A stretch of DNA of 57,996 bases, taken from assembly GCA_001839685.1 (NCBI GenBank), contig MLAK01000671.1, positions 49,569-107,564 of the forward strand, written 5' to 3'. Under the pieces are notes generated by a model. The model saw only the letters and a list, made by a program, of their open reading frames with translations. It had not been told where the DNA came from and did not search any database. The DNA is from Tritrichomonas foetus (Eukaryota > Parabasalia > Tritrichomonadida > Tritrichomonadidae). Positions within the stretch are counted from its first letter, which is position 1; each line of letters opens with the position of its first letter. Below are positions 27,085 through 36,673 of the stretch, piece after piece. Both the position numbers and the translations under genes were made by a program.

Positions 27085-28062
27085 ATGAGCACTAACACTT
27101 CGAAAGCTGGAAGTCAACGGTCCACCAAGAAATCTCCAGAGCGTGTCCAGAATCAACCAAAGCAATTTCAGAATAAAACATCACCTACTCGTTCATCTGG
27201 CCATGTATCACATCACACTACTCATACAAGTAAATTAATTTCCCCAAACACATCTGAAAAAACTGTAGAATCATATAATATTGAAACGATTCTTGGATTC
27301 ATGAATTTCAACGACAAACCATTCTATTTGGTTCATTGGAAGGGGTATGACAATCCTGATGACATGACATGGGAGCCAGAAGAAGAAATCAGAAATTGTA
27401 AAGATGCTGTGAATGCTTTTTGGGAGAAAAATTCAGACATTTATTCAAAAGCTGGCTTGAATGAATCTACATCAGACGCTTCAATTTCTGTTGAAAGTGA
27501 AGGTGATTCAGAATCTGATGAAGAATCTGAATCTAATCAAAATTCTGATGAATTACCAGAAAATAATATCATTGCAAACCAAAACACGAAAAAGCAAAGC
27601 AGTTCATCGAATAGTGGATATACCAAAAAGTCTAAAAACTCTGATCAGAAATCACCAAAGCATAAATCGAATGCTTCACATGATAAATCAAGGAAAAATT
27701 CCAAATCAAAGAAAGAAGATGACTTCGAAGAAATCATCAAAAAGAATCATGATTATATTGCTGAAGGAATAACAAACTCGAGATATAAAAATTCACATCA
27801 ACAGTATTTTATTAAATGGTGTGGATATCCAGAATCAGATGGAACTTGGGTTAATGAATCATGTGTAGATCCACAACTTGTGAAAGTTTATCGATTGCTT
27901 TATTGTAGTCCGTCTGTTACTCAAATGAGGGTGACAGTTTGTAACAAAAATGCAAAAACTCATAAATTTAATGTTTTATTTAGTAATGGTCAGCTTGCAT
28001 GGCTTTCTGAGGCACAAGTTGAACCAAATTTACTGAAAGAGTTTAAGGCAAAAGGGTTTTAA
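27085..28062 (+). CDS. Double chromodomain protein
   Basis: In the 325-residue protein, chromodomain 1 (about 64-120) is HP1/Polycomb-like: 'YNIETILGF', 'FYLVHWKGYDNPDDMTWEPE'. The aromatic positions expected to cage methyl-lysine (Y near 64, W in 'HWKGY', W in 'TWEP') are present. A Ser/Glu/Lys-rich linker follows. A second, weaker chromodomain-like segment (about 215-265) has 'YFIKWCGYPESDGTWVNES'. The last 50 residues ('MRVTVCNKNAKTHKFNVLFS...LLKEFKAKGF') could be a shadow-type domain. A histone-methyl-lysine reader of HP1 style is likely. The chromo-shadow-like protein at 13624 is a possible partner. The start is the first in-frame ATG. Confidence 0.9.
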   Translation: MSTNTSKAGSQRSTKKSPERVQNQPKQFQNKTSPTRSSGHVSHHTTHTSKLISPNTSEKTVESYNIETILGFMNFNDKPFYLVHWKGYDNPDDMTWEPEEEIRNCKDAVNAFWEKNSDIYSKAGLNESTSDASISVESEGDSESDEESESNQNSDELPENNIIANQNTKKQSSSSNSGYTKKSKNSDQKSPKHKSNASHDKSRKNSKSKKEDDFEEIIKKNHDYIAEGITNSRYKNSHQQYFIKWCGYPESDGTWVNESCVDPQLVKVYRLLYCSPSVTQMRVTVCNKNAKTHKFNVLFSNGQLAWLSEAQVEPNLLKEFKAKGF

Positions 28063-28149
28063 TATTAATATATTTCATAGAGTTTGAATAAAGTGTTTGT
28101 GTTTTTTGATGTTTTATGATAATTTCTCTTTTTTTGAACGATACAAATA

Positions 28150-28191
28150 CACTCATTAAAGACACAATTACACTCATTAAAGACACAATTA
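28150..28191. repeat. 21-bp tandem duplication
   Basis: The unit CACTCATTAAAGACACAATTA occurs twice with no gap (28150-28170 and 28171-28191) in the convergent intergenic region. Confidence 0.9.
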
Positions 28192-28317
28192 CTATCAAAA
28201 TAAATGTAATTCACAAATCAAAAATAAAAATAATAAAAAATATAGATTTTTTATTATAATATAATCATATTATAGCTCACTCACAAATAAAATAATAAGA
28301 AAAATCATCTCTATAAT

Positions 28318-29313
28318 TCACTTTCTATACCTCTTAACATGATTGTAAAGGATGAATCCAAAGACAGCAACAACACCAGCAGCGACAACCATGATCCCAT
28401 TTACACCTTGTTCTTTATTTTCTGCTTTGGCGATGACTTCTTCAAGTGGTGGAAGTTGCGGCAACTCTGCTTTTGCTTCACTGTAAAGTTTTTTAGCACG
28501 TTCACTATCTTCTGGTACACCTTCACAGCCTTTAATTAATATTTTTGCCATTTCATATTTCGAATCAGGAAGCGGACACTTTTCGAACATTTCAAGTGCT
28601 TTTTGTCCATTCTTTTTTTCCAGACTTGGAAGTGGCGAGAATGGTGAAAGTGTGCGACCAATAATAAGTGCAGCATTCGTGTAGCCCATTCTGAGTGATT
28701 CATTTAACATGATTAATCCTTGCTCAATTTCGTTTTGGCGAAGCATGAAAGAACCTAGGTGACAAAATGCTTCTGGGCTTTGATACATTTCGGCAGCTGT
28801 TTGAAGCATTGAAAAGCCGACATGTTGAACTGTTTCCAGTTTGATGCAGATATTTCCAAAAGTTAGAAGGGCAGGAACATATCCGGCTTGAGCTGAACTC
28901 TTCAAAAGGGCGGCAATACTGTCTTTAATTTCATCAGAAACATCCTGATTCGATAAAACGGAGAAGATGAGAAACGCTGATTTCGGATCGATTTCGCCGG
29001 TTTGGGGTGTAAAGCTTTGGATTACGATTTTCCAGACCTCTTCTTTCGATTTGATGATGTGCAAATTGACGGTATTGGAATCTTCGAGAAATTCTACATT
29101 GATTGAATCAGCTGGAGAATTAAGATGTCCACAAAGGAATGGAATATGGTTTGGTGCATCACAACGAATGCATTGATTGTCATTGGTGAGATTTGCTTGA
29201 AAACTATGAATGTTGAAAGTCGGCGGAAATTGAAATGTGACAATGACTTCTTTTTCATTTTGTTCGAATTTCCAATCGTAAGCTGGATGAAGAGCAGGAG
29301 GAATTTGATTCAT
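28318..29313 (-). CDS. CS (p23-like) domain / Sel1 repeat tail-anchored protein
   Basis: In the 331-residue protein, residues 10-97 look like a CS/p23 beta-sandwich: 'YDWKFEQNEKEVIVTFQFP' at the start and 'NTVNLHIIKSKEEVWKIVI' at the end. A helical Sel1-like repeat region follows (about 110-275), including 'GFSMLQTAAEMYQSPEAFCH' and 'AKKLYSEAKAEL'. The C-terminus is one hydrophobic helix (about 304-323, 'GIMVVAAGVVAVFGFILY') with a short basic tail (HVKRYRK). This is a tail-anchor layout, so the protein should face the cytosol from the ER or hydrogenosomal outer membrane. CS domains often bind Hsp90; a membrane co-chaperone is inferred. Confidence 0.82.
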   Translation of the reverse strand: MNQIPPALHPAYDWKFEQNEKEVIVTFQFPPTFNIHSFQANLTNDNQCIRCDAPNHIPFLCGHLNSPADSINVEFLEDSNTVNLHIIKSKEEVWKIVIQSFTPQTGEIDPKSAFLIFSVLSNQDVSDEIKDSIAALLKSSAQAGYVPALLTFGNICIKLETVQHVGFSMLQTAAEMYQSPEAFCHLGSFMLRQNEIEQGLIMLNESLRMGYTNAALIIGRTLSPFSPLPSLEKKNGQKALEMFEKCPLPDSKYEMAKILIKGCEGVPEDSERAKKLYSEAKAELPQLPPLEEVIAKAENKEQGVNGIMVVAAGVVAVFGFILYNHVKRYRK

Positions 29314-29719
29314 GCAGATTTAAGATAAATCGTGTTTTTAGACTAAACGGTCACCTGACCATTCATCAACTTTTTAATATCGATCATCGTTTTCAATTTT
29401 CGAACATTTTTTGTATTGCTAATATCTCATTGTTTATATTTTATTATTTAATATAATTGTAATTTCAAAATACCAACATAATTGTTGTAATATAACATAT
29501 TAATAGAGATCGATCTATGTATTTTTGTCAAAAGATATAGTGTGAACATGCAAAATCATGACAATTATTTGAAAAAGTTATGGTTATTTTATGAAAAAGT
29601 GAGCACAAAAAGATGCAAGGGAATATCACTTTGAGTATTTTTATCTATTTCTAACAACAGAGTTCATTCATCAGATCTTAAACAAAAAAGTCGAACAGCC
29701 CTTATACTATACAACCGTT
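29314..29719. other. Divergent intergenic region
   Basis: About 405 bp, AT-rich, between divergent genes. No initiator motif close to either ATG was recognised. Confidence 0.5.
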
Positions 29720-31828
29720 ATGAAAACAAATCGCCACGGAAAAGATGACAAACGCCTTTTAATCGCAACCAAATCCGCCATTTTTTTATGCTCGCAAATC
29801 AAAATTATCCGAAGTTATAAAGTAACGCGTCAGATGGCCTGGGTAGATCTCAAAAAGTTTGAGTACGAAGAGCCAAACAAAATAATCTTAAATTTTCGAA
29901 CAGAAAAACTTAATCTAACTTTCGACGATGCCAAAAAATTTGCTGAAGAAATTATTCCGTCACTTTTTATGCTGTTCGGGAACAATCTTCCTTTCAAATT
30001 ATTGGTTGATTCACTTTCGATTAATCGTCCAGAAAAAACGGACAAATTTTTACTTTCTCATATTTTCCTTTCTTTTTGTCATTCTTTAAACCTTCCTGAA
30101 AATGAAGGAATCATTAATTCTTTGAATAATATTCAAAATCAAGAATTTATTGATATTAATTTAACTCAATTGAAATTTGATCAGAAATATATGCCAGCAC
30201 TTTTATCAACCCTTGAGTATGGATTTAATATTCGCTCATTCAGTGCAAATTGTGAATTAATTCCAAACTTTTTCAATTTTCTTTCAACTATATTCAATAA
30301 TAATTCACACTCTATATCATCGATATCAATTTTTAACTGCACAAATTTTGACAATTTTGAACAATTTTGTGAAGCTGTTGTTCATTCAAACTTACGTAGC
30401 CTTTCTTTTATGAAATCAAAAATTCCACCAAAAGCTTTCGAAAAATTAGTATGTGAAATTATTCCAGAATCTGGAATTACTTCGATTAAATTCGCTAGTT
30501 GTCCATTTCAGAAAAATTACGTCGATTTAATTTGCTCGAACGCTGACAACTTTTCAAAAATTTCTGCAATAGCTATCAATAATTCAGATTTCATTAAAGA
30601 AGCTGAGCCGTTTAATAATTTTTTCAATTTTATTCGAAAAATTAATAATTTATCATCACTTGAGTTAATTAATGATATGTTTGATATTTCTGATGTTTTT
30701 AATGCACTTGACCAAGCTGATATAAATTTGACATCTATAAACCTCTCAAAAAATTCATGTTCAGCAAAATTTACAGGCCAGTATCTTTTGCCTGTTCCTT
30801 TAAAAGAAGTCAAAGTAAGGAATGTTAGATGGTCAGTGACAGCTTTAGCCTACATTTTAACACGCCAAAAATATATCAATTTGATTGACTTAGATATTTC
30901 GTCACAAAAACCATTTAATGTTGATGAAATGATGCAATGTGATGACGAAGCTCTTGTTCGAATGCAAAGTCATTTAAAACCAGGAAGTAACAAAAACATC
31001 AGTGCTTTGATATGGAATAATAATTTTCTTTCAACTGGATTTTTCACTTTTTTACTGGGAATGGAAAATTTACAGAAATTGTCGATTGATTGCTATGAAA
31101 TTGAAGATAATAAAACCAGTGTTGAAATATTAAATTCATTTGTTCTTTACCTGCAAAATTCTAAATTGAAAGAACTATCAATTCGAGGAAATTCTAACTC
31201 TCCTTCTAATTCGCCTTCAACTTCAAATTCCCCATTTCACTCACCATCAAAAGAATTAATCAAAGGATTATTTGCTGTTATTGGGGCTCACCAAACATTA
31301 AATATCCTTGATGTAAGTGATAACGATATTGGTGACAATGGTTTGGAGCTTTTGGTTGATTGCATATCGAGAAATAAAAACTTGGTTCGAATTTCGTTTG
31401 ATGGTAGCAAACTTCAAAGTCCTCAAAAATTCATTGAATGTTGTCGAAAGCTTAGTGAAAATGACCATATTCAATTTATCGCTAAACCGAAAAATGATAT
31501 CGAAGAACTAACTAAAAAAGAAGACTTATTAAAATTAAAACCAGGTGCTGTTGAACAAGCCTGGACTTCATTACAAGAAAAAATCGAAAGAAATCATAAG
31601 AATGAAATATCATTAAATAGTCAACCACAAAATGAAAATGAAATCAATGATTCCATGCTTTTATCACAAATGACTACGCACGAGGCATCTTGGGACATTG
31701 AAATTAAGGTTCCGTTTAATAAAGAATCAAATCTTTGGGATTCGCTTCGAGATAAATATTCACTTTATTCATTAACTGGAATTCCACCAGATTCAGATGA
31801 TGAGCATGATGCGTTAATTTATTTGTAA
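29720..31828 (+). CDS. CARMIL-like leucine-rich repeat protein
   Basis: In the 702-residue protein, the N-terminal about 100 residues resemble the CARMIL PH-like domain ('RLLIATKSAIFLC...IKIIRSYKV...WVDLKKFEY'). Irregular leucine-rich repeats of the ribonuclease-inhibitor type follow (about 150-590), for example 'LTSINLSKNSC' and 'LNILDVSDNDIGDNGLELL'. CARMILs regulate actin capping protein at membranes. A capping-protein-interaction motif was not found in the C-terminal 110 residues, which are acidic and helical. It is therefore a CARMIL-like scaffold rather than a proven CARMIL. A Ser/Pro/Asn insertion ('NSNSPSNSPSTSNSPFHSPS') near 495 looks like a disordered loop. Confidence 0.8.
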   Translation: MKTNRHGKDDKRLLIATKSAIFLCSQIKIIRSYKVTRQMAWVDLKKFEYEEPNKIILNFRTEKLNLTFDDAKKFAEEIIPSLFMLFGNNLPFKLLVDSLSINRPEKTDKFLLSHIFLSFCHSLNLPENEGIINSLNNIQNQEFIDINLTQLKFDQKYMPALLSTLEYGFNIRSFSANCELIPNFFNFLSTIFNNNSHSISSISIFNCTNFDNFEQFCEAVVHSNLRSLSFMKSKIPPKAFEKLVCEIIPESGITSIKFASCPFQKNYVDLICSNADNFSKISAIAINNSDFIKEAEPFNNFFNFIRKINNLSSLELINDMFDISDVFNALDQADINLTSINLSKNSCSAKFTGQYLLPVPLKEVKVRNVRWSVTALAYILTRQKYINLIDLDISSQKPFNVDEMMQCDDEALVRMQSHLKPGSNKNISALIWNNNFLSTGFFTFLLGMENLQKLSIDCYEIEDNKTSVEILNSFVLYLQNSKLKELSIRGNSNSPSNSPSTSNSPFHSPSKELIKGLFAVIGAHQTLNILDVSDNDIGDNGLELLVDCISRNKNLVRISFDGSKLQSPQKFIECCRKLSENDHIQFIAKPKNDIEELTKKEDLLKLKPGAVEQAWTSLQEKIERNHKNEISLNSQPQNENEINDSMLLSQMTTHEASWDIEIKVPFNKESNLWDSLRDKYSLYSLTGIPPDSDDEHDALIYL

Positions 31829-32431
31829 GTAAATATTATTTAGGATCTATTTGATATTAACCGCTTAAATCAAATGTTTTTCATTTCTTGAAAGTTATCA
31901 GAGATTTTATCCAATATCTATCTCATAATTCCTATATCTTGAATTTAATCATTTTGAACGGTCGCCTGAAATAAGACTTCAGTATTCCTTAAAAAAACTT
32001 TCAGAAAATGAACAACTTCCGAGATTTTTTGCTGCTCATTGTGAGGTCTTTCATCTTCTCAATTGCATTGTTATCTTTAAATATTCATAATGTTTAATCT
32101 TTATCAAATAAATGTTTTTTAATTGGGATTTTTCGAGATAAAGCTATATTTCATTTGTCTTTTTAATTTTTATGTAAAATATTAAATTAATTGAGAAATG
32201 ATATTTTCAATTATTAATCAAATTATTTAATTATATCTTGATAGAAATCTTATGATATTAAATAATTTATTTTAGCTCGTAATGAATTATTATGAAAGTA
32301 TAATAATATTATTATTATAATTATTTTTGATCATGATGAAAAATGTTTGATTGTTTTATATCATACTGGTATAATGAAAGATGTATAATGATAATATACA
32401 GATGGTTATTGAGAAAAAATTCAAACAGTTT
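31829..32431. other. Convergent intergenic region
   Basis: About 600 bp between convergent 3' ends. Very AT-rich around 32160-32330. Nothing recognised. Confidence 0.6.
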
Positions 32432-33820
32432 TTATTCAATATGAGGAAAGATTCCTTTAAACCATTCATTTTCATGAAGTTTTTTGAGATATTTATCAGT
32501 TTTTTTCACCGATTTTTGGAGATTTTCTGTAGCTTTATGGTGCAATCCAACCATTTCTATTGCACGGTCATTTTCTCTCATAACAGGCGTCTTCATTCGA
32601 TTTGGTGTTGGTCTTATCCGGGGTGGAACAACTTGGTATTCATAATCAGATTGCTGAGTTCTTTTTCGTTTCACTGGTGAACTTTTTGAAGTCATAAATC
32701 GTGAAACGACTTTTGGAGATGTTAAAAGGTCAGATTCTTTTTGAATTCTATTCATAAGGCGCTCAATTTGTCGGTTTGCTTCAGAATCTGGATCTTCCAA
32801 AATTTTGTCCAAGAAAAATTGATTGTAGATAATTTTTGCCATTTCTTTTGGATCCATTGTGTCGAAATTTGCTTTTTTTCTCCGATATACTTTTCTAGCT
32901 TGCATTCTTGGCAAAGTTGCCTTATATTGTGCAAGTTCATCTTCATATTTCTGTCTTAATTCAATTATTTCTTTTTCTAAACGGTATTGCTCGTCGCTGA
33001 TGGCTTGTTCAAACAGAGGAGATAAATTTTCTGTAAAACAGCCTCTTTTTAAATATTTTAGAGTAGACGTCCAAATTACATTTCTATATTCCATGTCATA
33101 AGAATTAGAAGCTGTTTGCTCGCGGGACATATTTTTTTCTTTCAAAATCGCAAGCTTTTCGTCCTGCTTTCTTTTTAAATTTTCAAACTCAAGATCAAAG
33201 TTTCTTCCATTTTCCTCAATGAGTGAGCGGAGTTGATCAATTTTTGAAGAATAATCAATTTGACTAACATTTTCAAAATCATCTTCATTGTTATTATTAT
33301 TTTTTCTTTTCTTACTCTGAGATGAATTTTTATTTCCCATTTTCCGCTGGGAAGTAGAATCTACTGGAAATGTATTACTTGACATGCTTCTAGAATCATC
33401 GTCTAATTTTTCATTTTTATTATCACGTTTATTATAGTTAGCATCATTGTTATTATTATTGTTGTCATTATTATTATAATTATTCTTGTTGTTGTTGTTA
33501 TAATTATTGTTATTATTGTTGTTGTTCGAATTTTCATAATTGAAAAAGTCTTTCGATGATTTGGATTTTTGGGGTTTACTACTTTTGTTATTGGTTTGAT
33601 AGTTAATTTCTACTTTCTTTGAAGGTGTATTAATCATTTGTGTGCTTTTAGATGGAGAAAGATTTGTTGACGGCGAGATATAAGGAGATGGTGGATTTGA
33701 TGTTTTTAGAGGCGTGTTTTTTGTAGGTGATGATTTTAAAGGAGTTGGAGGTTCTTGCTCAGATATTTCTTCATCTTCACTGCTATCGGGAACAAAAAAA
33801 ATATCTTCAACAGAACTCAT
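32432..33820 (-). CDS. Unknown coiled-coil protein with S/T-P cluster and poly-Asn
   Basis: The 462-residue protein was not recognised. Residues 24-75 hold a dense run of S/T-P sites followed by Lys (TPLK, SPTK, SPSK, TPSK), the typical target of cyclin-dependent kinases. A poly-Asn stretch (about 97-125) follows, then charged coiled coils (about 185-320) and a basic C-terminal region with 'SPVKRKRT'. The last 60 residues ('LHHKATENLQKSVKKTDKYL') are again helical. The protein lacks membrane segments. It could be a cell-cycle-regulated nuclear or cytoskeletal factor, but this is inference from composition only. Confidence 0.75.
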   Translation of the reverse strand: MSSVEDIFFVPDSSEDEEISEQEPPTPLKSSPTKNTPLKTSNPPSPYISPSTNLSPSKSTQMINTPSKKVEINYQTNNKSSKPQKSKSSKDFFNYENSNNNNNNNNYNNNNKNNYNNNDNNNNNNDANYNKRDNKNEKLDDDSRSMSSNTFPVDSTSQRKMGNKNSSQSKKRKNNNNNEDDFENVSQIDYSSKIDQLRSLIEENGRNFDLEFENLKRKQDEKLAILKEKNMSREQTASNSYDMEYRNVIWTSTLKYLKRGCFTENLSPLFEQAISDEQYRLEKEIIELRQKYEDELAQYKATLPRMQARKVYRRKKANFDTMDPKEMAKIIYNQFFLDKILEDPDSEANRQIERLMNRIQKESDLLTSPKVVSRFMTSKSSPVKRKRTQQSDYEYQVVPPRIRPTPNRMKTPVMRENDRAIEMVGLHHKATENLQKSVKKTDKYLKKLHENEWFKGIFPHIE

Positions 33821-33895
33821 TGTGATTTAATAAACGTTCTTCATTCAAACTATGATTTATAATGTATTCAATATTTGCATTAAAATTTGGTCATA

Positions 33896-35152
33896 TCATG
33901 ATAAATGTATTACTCGATACCAAAGAATAATCACGATGGCCATAATTGAAGGTGAATAATAATATAAGAAAACCTTAACTTGTTCTTCATTATTTCTAAA
34001 ATTTTCTGTTGTCGTACCAATTCTCGTGTATTCATTTGATATCATGATTACATCAGTATTTTGAGGAATATCATATAGATTTGTATCCGAATATATATTT
34101 ACATATGTACATGAGCAGCCCATTTCAAATTTGCAATTAATAAAATTGGCCGAAATTGATTCAATGCCTTCTGGATTTCCAAAATTAGTATTTTGTACGT
34201 GAATTTTATATAAAAACAGTTGATAAATCGATGTAAATAGATTATTAACACCAAAAGATGAATCACAAACCATGGCACTTGAATCATGATTATAAATTAT
34301 ATGAATAGAGTTTCCTTCTCTTTTTTTTCGACTTAAAATTTCACAAAAAATTGAATTTGTCACTTTTAATCCCAAGCATTCATATATTGAGATACAACCA
34401 CAATCTTTTTGATGTGTCATATTTTCAAAGATTGAAAAATCCATTCTTAAAATTGATTTTTCAATGATTATTCCATTCTTTTTTCCCTTTGCTGAGTTTG
34501 AAGAAAAATTAAAATTTTGGATTTTCATTGAATTCGATTCTGTGAGACTTTTTATCATTCCACCTGAAGAAGTCGTTTCACAATTAAAAATAATGCTATT
34601 TTCTAATGAAACATTCTCTTTTCGTGTAGAATCCAAGAAAATGACAGCTGTTAAATCCGATGAATCATTGAAAAAAGAAGTTGACATAATTTTCAGTTGT
34701 GCAAAAGAAGAAATCGAGCTTCCATATTTAGTTGTTTTACAAGAAATAAAGATTGAATCACTAATTAATAGATTAGAAAAACTCAGAATAATTGATGATG
34801 AAAGTAATGATGAACTACTAAAAAGACAATTTCGAATTGTAGCAGGTTCGAGAATAACCTTTGTTCTTGAATATGTTTGTTGTGAAATAATTACTTCATT
34901 GAAATAATTTATTTCTGAATTGATATTTATGACACTTGATAGAAAAGTTTTAAATTTTGAATCTGAAATCATTAAATTAGGAAAAAATCGAGATGTGAAA
35001 AATATTGGAGAAAAGAAATGATGAAAATTAGATTGTTTCAATTGAAAAGAAACATAGTTTTGTTGATGAGAAATAGAAAAATATGGAGATGATTGCATGA
35101 AATACTTTGATAATGATGTTAAAGTCAAATTGAAACATACAAAAGATGGCAT
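33896..35152 (-). CDS. Beta-helix surface protein with C-terminal membrane anchor
   Basis: The open frame begins with GTG codons, so the ATG at 35152 is used, giving 418 residues. The N-terminus ('MPSFVCFNLTLTSLSKYFM') may be a signal sequence. The body is a series of short beta-rich repeats with 'F-x-x-C/N' and Gly turns (for example 'IFNCETTSSGGMI', 'FNFSSNSAKGKKNGIII', 'FINCKFEMGCSC'), typical of right-handed beta-helices like the Pmp-like families of trichomonads. A hydrophobic segment near the end ('PSIMAIVIILWYRVI') would anchor it with almost no cytoplasmic tail. Ligand and role are unknown; a surface or secretory-pathway protein is inferred. It lies 75 bp upstream of the next minus-strand gene. 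Confidence 0.72.
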   Translation of the reverse strand: MPSFVCFNLTLTSLSKYFMQSSPYFSISHQQNYVSFQLKQSNFHHFFSPIFFTSRFFPNLMISDSKFKTFLSSVININSEINYFNEVIISQQTYSRTKVILEPATIRNCLFSSSSLLSSSIILSFSNLLISDSIFISCKTTKYGSSISSFAQLKIMSTSFFNDSSDLTAVIFLDSTRKENVSLENSIIFNCETTSSGGMIKSLTESNSMKIQNFNFSSNSAKGKKNGIIIEKSILRMDFSIFENMTHQKDCGCISIYECLGLKVTNSIFCEILSRKKREGNSIHIIYNHDSSAMVCDSSFGVNNLFTSIYQLFLYKIHVQNTNFGNPEGIESISANFINCKFEMGCSCTYVNIYSDTNLYDIPQNTDVIMISNEYTRIGTTTENFRNNEEQVKVFLYYYSPSIMAIVIILWYRVIHLS

Positions 35153-35819
35153 ATGATGTAACCGTTGAAAATTCACCACTTAAGGTGATTAATGCCACTT
35201 TTTCTTAAAATAGTTAAATGAATGATAAACACGCGTATCTCAAGATATATATCTAATCTTCCCAAATAATGAACAATAAATATATCTGAAGATAATCCAC
35301 TCCAATTTATCAATCTTAGAAATCATTTTAAGATCAAGCATGAATAATCACCGTTCTGTAGTTTATTAAAGTTTTTAGATTTTAATTTTTCTCATTTTAT
35401 ATTCAAATATTGCATAGTTATTATTTGAAGCAATTCGAAATATTTCTACTATCATCAAGGTCATCTTCTCGAATAAAATTCGTAATTGGTGAATTGTCAT
35501 AAATTTTTTTTTTATTTTATTGTTTCTTTCTTTTAGTGAGAAATAAAAACCAATATTAGTATTAAAAAGACCAAAATATTTATGACCTATATAGCTGTGC
35601 ATAGTGTAATTTGATTCATCATGTTCATGTTTTCTAAATATTCATATTATCTCCAATATAAATTTAACTTTAGAACACTCTAAACAGATTTTTTTTTTAA
35701 TTCGCTTCAATTCAAGTTAAAAACAACGATTTAAAGGCAGAAATACAATCAATAATTTCCGTATTGATTTAGAGTTAAATATAATTGATAACATATTTTT
35801 ATTTATATATTTTATTTCA
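35153..35819. other. Intergenic, nothing convincing
   Basis: About 665 bp, AT-rich. A 75-codon minus frame (35375-35602) of low complexity is judged chance. Confidence 0.55.
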
Positions 35820-36545
35820 TCACTCCTTCTTTTCTTTATCAGCATTTTGTTGTTGTCGTTGTTGGTTTTGGAGGGGATCAATGGCGATTCCAATGAAGAT
35901 CAAAATTTGTGCCATAAAGTATGTTCCCATGACTTCACAATCCAAGTTTCTTGATGCACCAACAATTTCCTTCTTTAAAAGGACACTATCAGAAATTAGA
36001 TAAAACCAGTAGCCGAAAACGCAGCATAAAAATGATGGATTTGAAAATTTCAAAATTGACCATCTTGCAATTGCATTACAAGATCCAATTACCAATATTA
36101 ATGCATAGGATATGAAACAAAATGATTGGAGGCTTGGATTTACCATTTGTGGAATTAGATAAATTGTGATTAAAATTATTCCCGGAATCATGAGAAAATA
36201 AGCTTTTAGTGGAACTTTTGACCATTTGATATTCAAATATATAATCATCATAACGTGCGAAAGGAAAAAAGAAACGCCTCCGTATTTATAAACATCGAAG
36301 CTTTTGCTAAGAAGAAATGTGTCTCCTCCCCAGGCGAAAAATGCATACAAATAAATCCATTTGGAATGCGAAGGTGAAATTAAGTGCCAAATCCAAGCCA
36401 TTAATGGAACAAAAGATATTTTGAGATATGGCGCATAATCTTGAAGCGGGCTGGAAATATGTCTTCTGTTGAAGTTGTAGTGATACATAGCGAGTGAAAT
36501 GTCGGTAATTAATAAAGAAACAGCAAGAAATAGAAGAAACTTCAT
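35820..36545 (-). CDS. YhhN/TMEM86-type membrane protein (lysoplasmalogenase family)
   Basis: The 241-residue protein has about eight hydrophobic helices. Family marks are the Asp motifs 'AWGGDTFLL' (about 70-78) and 'YLISDSVLL' (about 188-196), and a conserved 'FFLSHVMMI' between them. In animals TMEM86 hydrolyses the vinyl-ether bond of lysoplasmalogens; YhhN proteins share the fold and the acidic residues. The substrate in a trichomonad is unknown. The C-terminus is charged and Gln-rich. The start is the ATG at 36545. Minus-strand TCATAT (36548-36553) gives a 6-nt leader. The gene is divergent from the small Myb gene, with 128 bp between them. Confidence 0.88.
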   Translation of the reverse strand: MKFLLFLAVSLLITDISLAMYHYNFNRRHISSPLQDYAPYLKISFVPLMAWIWHLISPSHSKWIYLYAFFAWGGDTFLLSKSFDVYKYGGVSFFLSHVMMIIYLNIKWSKVPLKAYFLMIPGIILITIYLIPQMVNPSLQSFCFISYALILVIGSCNAIARWSILKFSNPSFLCCVFGYWFYLISDSVLLKKEIVGASRNLDCEVMGTYFMAQILIFIGIAIDPLQNQQRQQQNADKEKKE

Positions 36546-36547
36546 TG

Positions 36548-36553
36548 ATATGA
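36548..36553 (-). promoter_or_regulatory. Initiator-like motif of YhhN gene
   Basis: The minus strand reads TCATAT, with A+1 6 nt before the ATG at 36545. Confidence 0.45.
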
Positions 36554-36659
36554 ATTGTTTGTGCAGTCAAAATGTTTGTGAGAAGCTTTCAAATAATATT
36601 CAATTTTTGACAAAATAATTGTTGTGCTCGATTCACTTTTTAATATCTTATATGGTCAA

Positions 36660-36664
36660 TCACT
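36660..36664 (+). promoter_or_regulatory. Initiator-like motif of small Myb gene
   Basis: TCACT with A+1 at 36662 lies 12 nt before the ATG at 36674. Confidence 0.5.
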
Positions 36665-36673
36665 AACAAAAAA

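Noticed and set aside
35153..35179. Nine-residue upstream extension of the beta-helix protein
   Set aside because: The codons at the open-frame start are GTG; first ATG is at 35152.
35375..35602. 75-codon minus frame
   Set aside because: Lys/Ile/Asn-rich chance frame with no recognisable domain.
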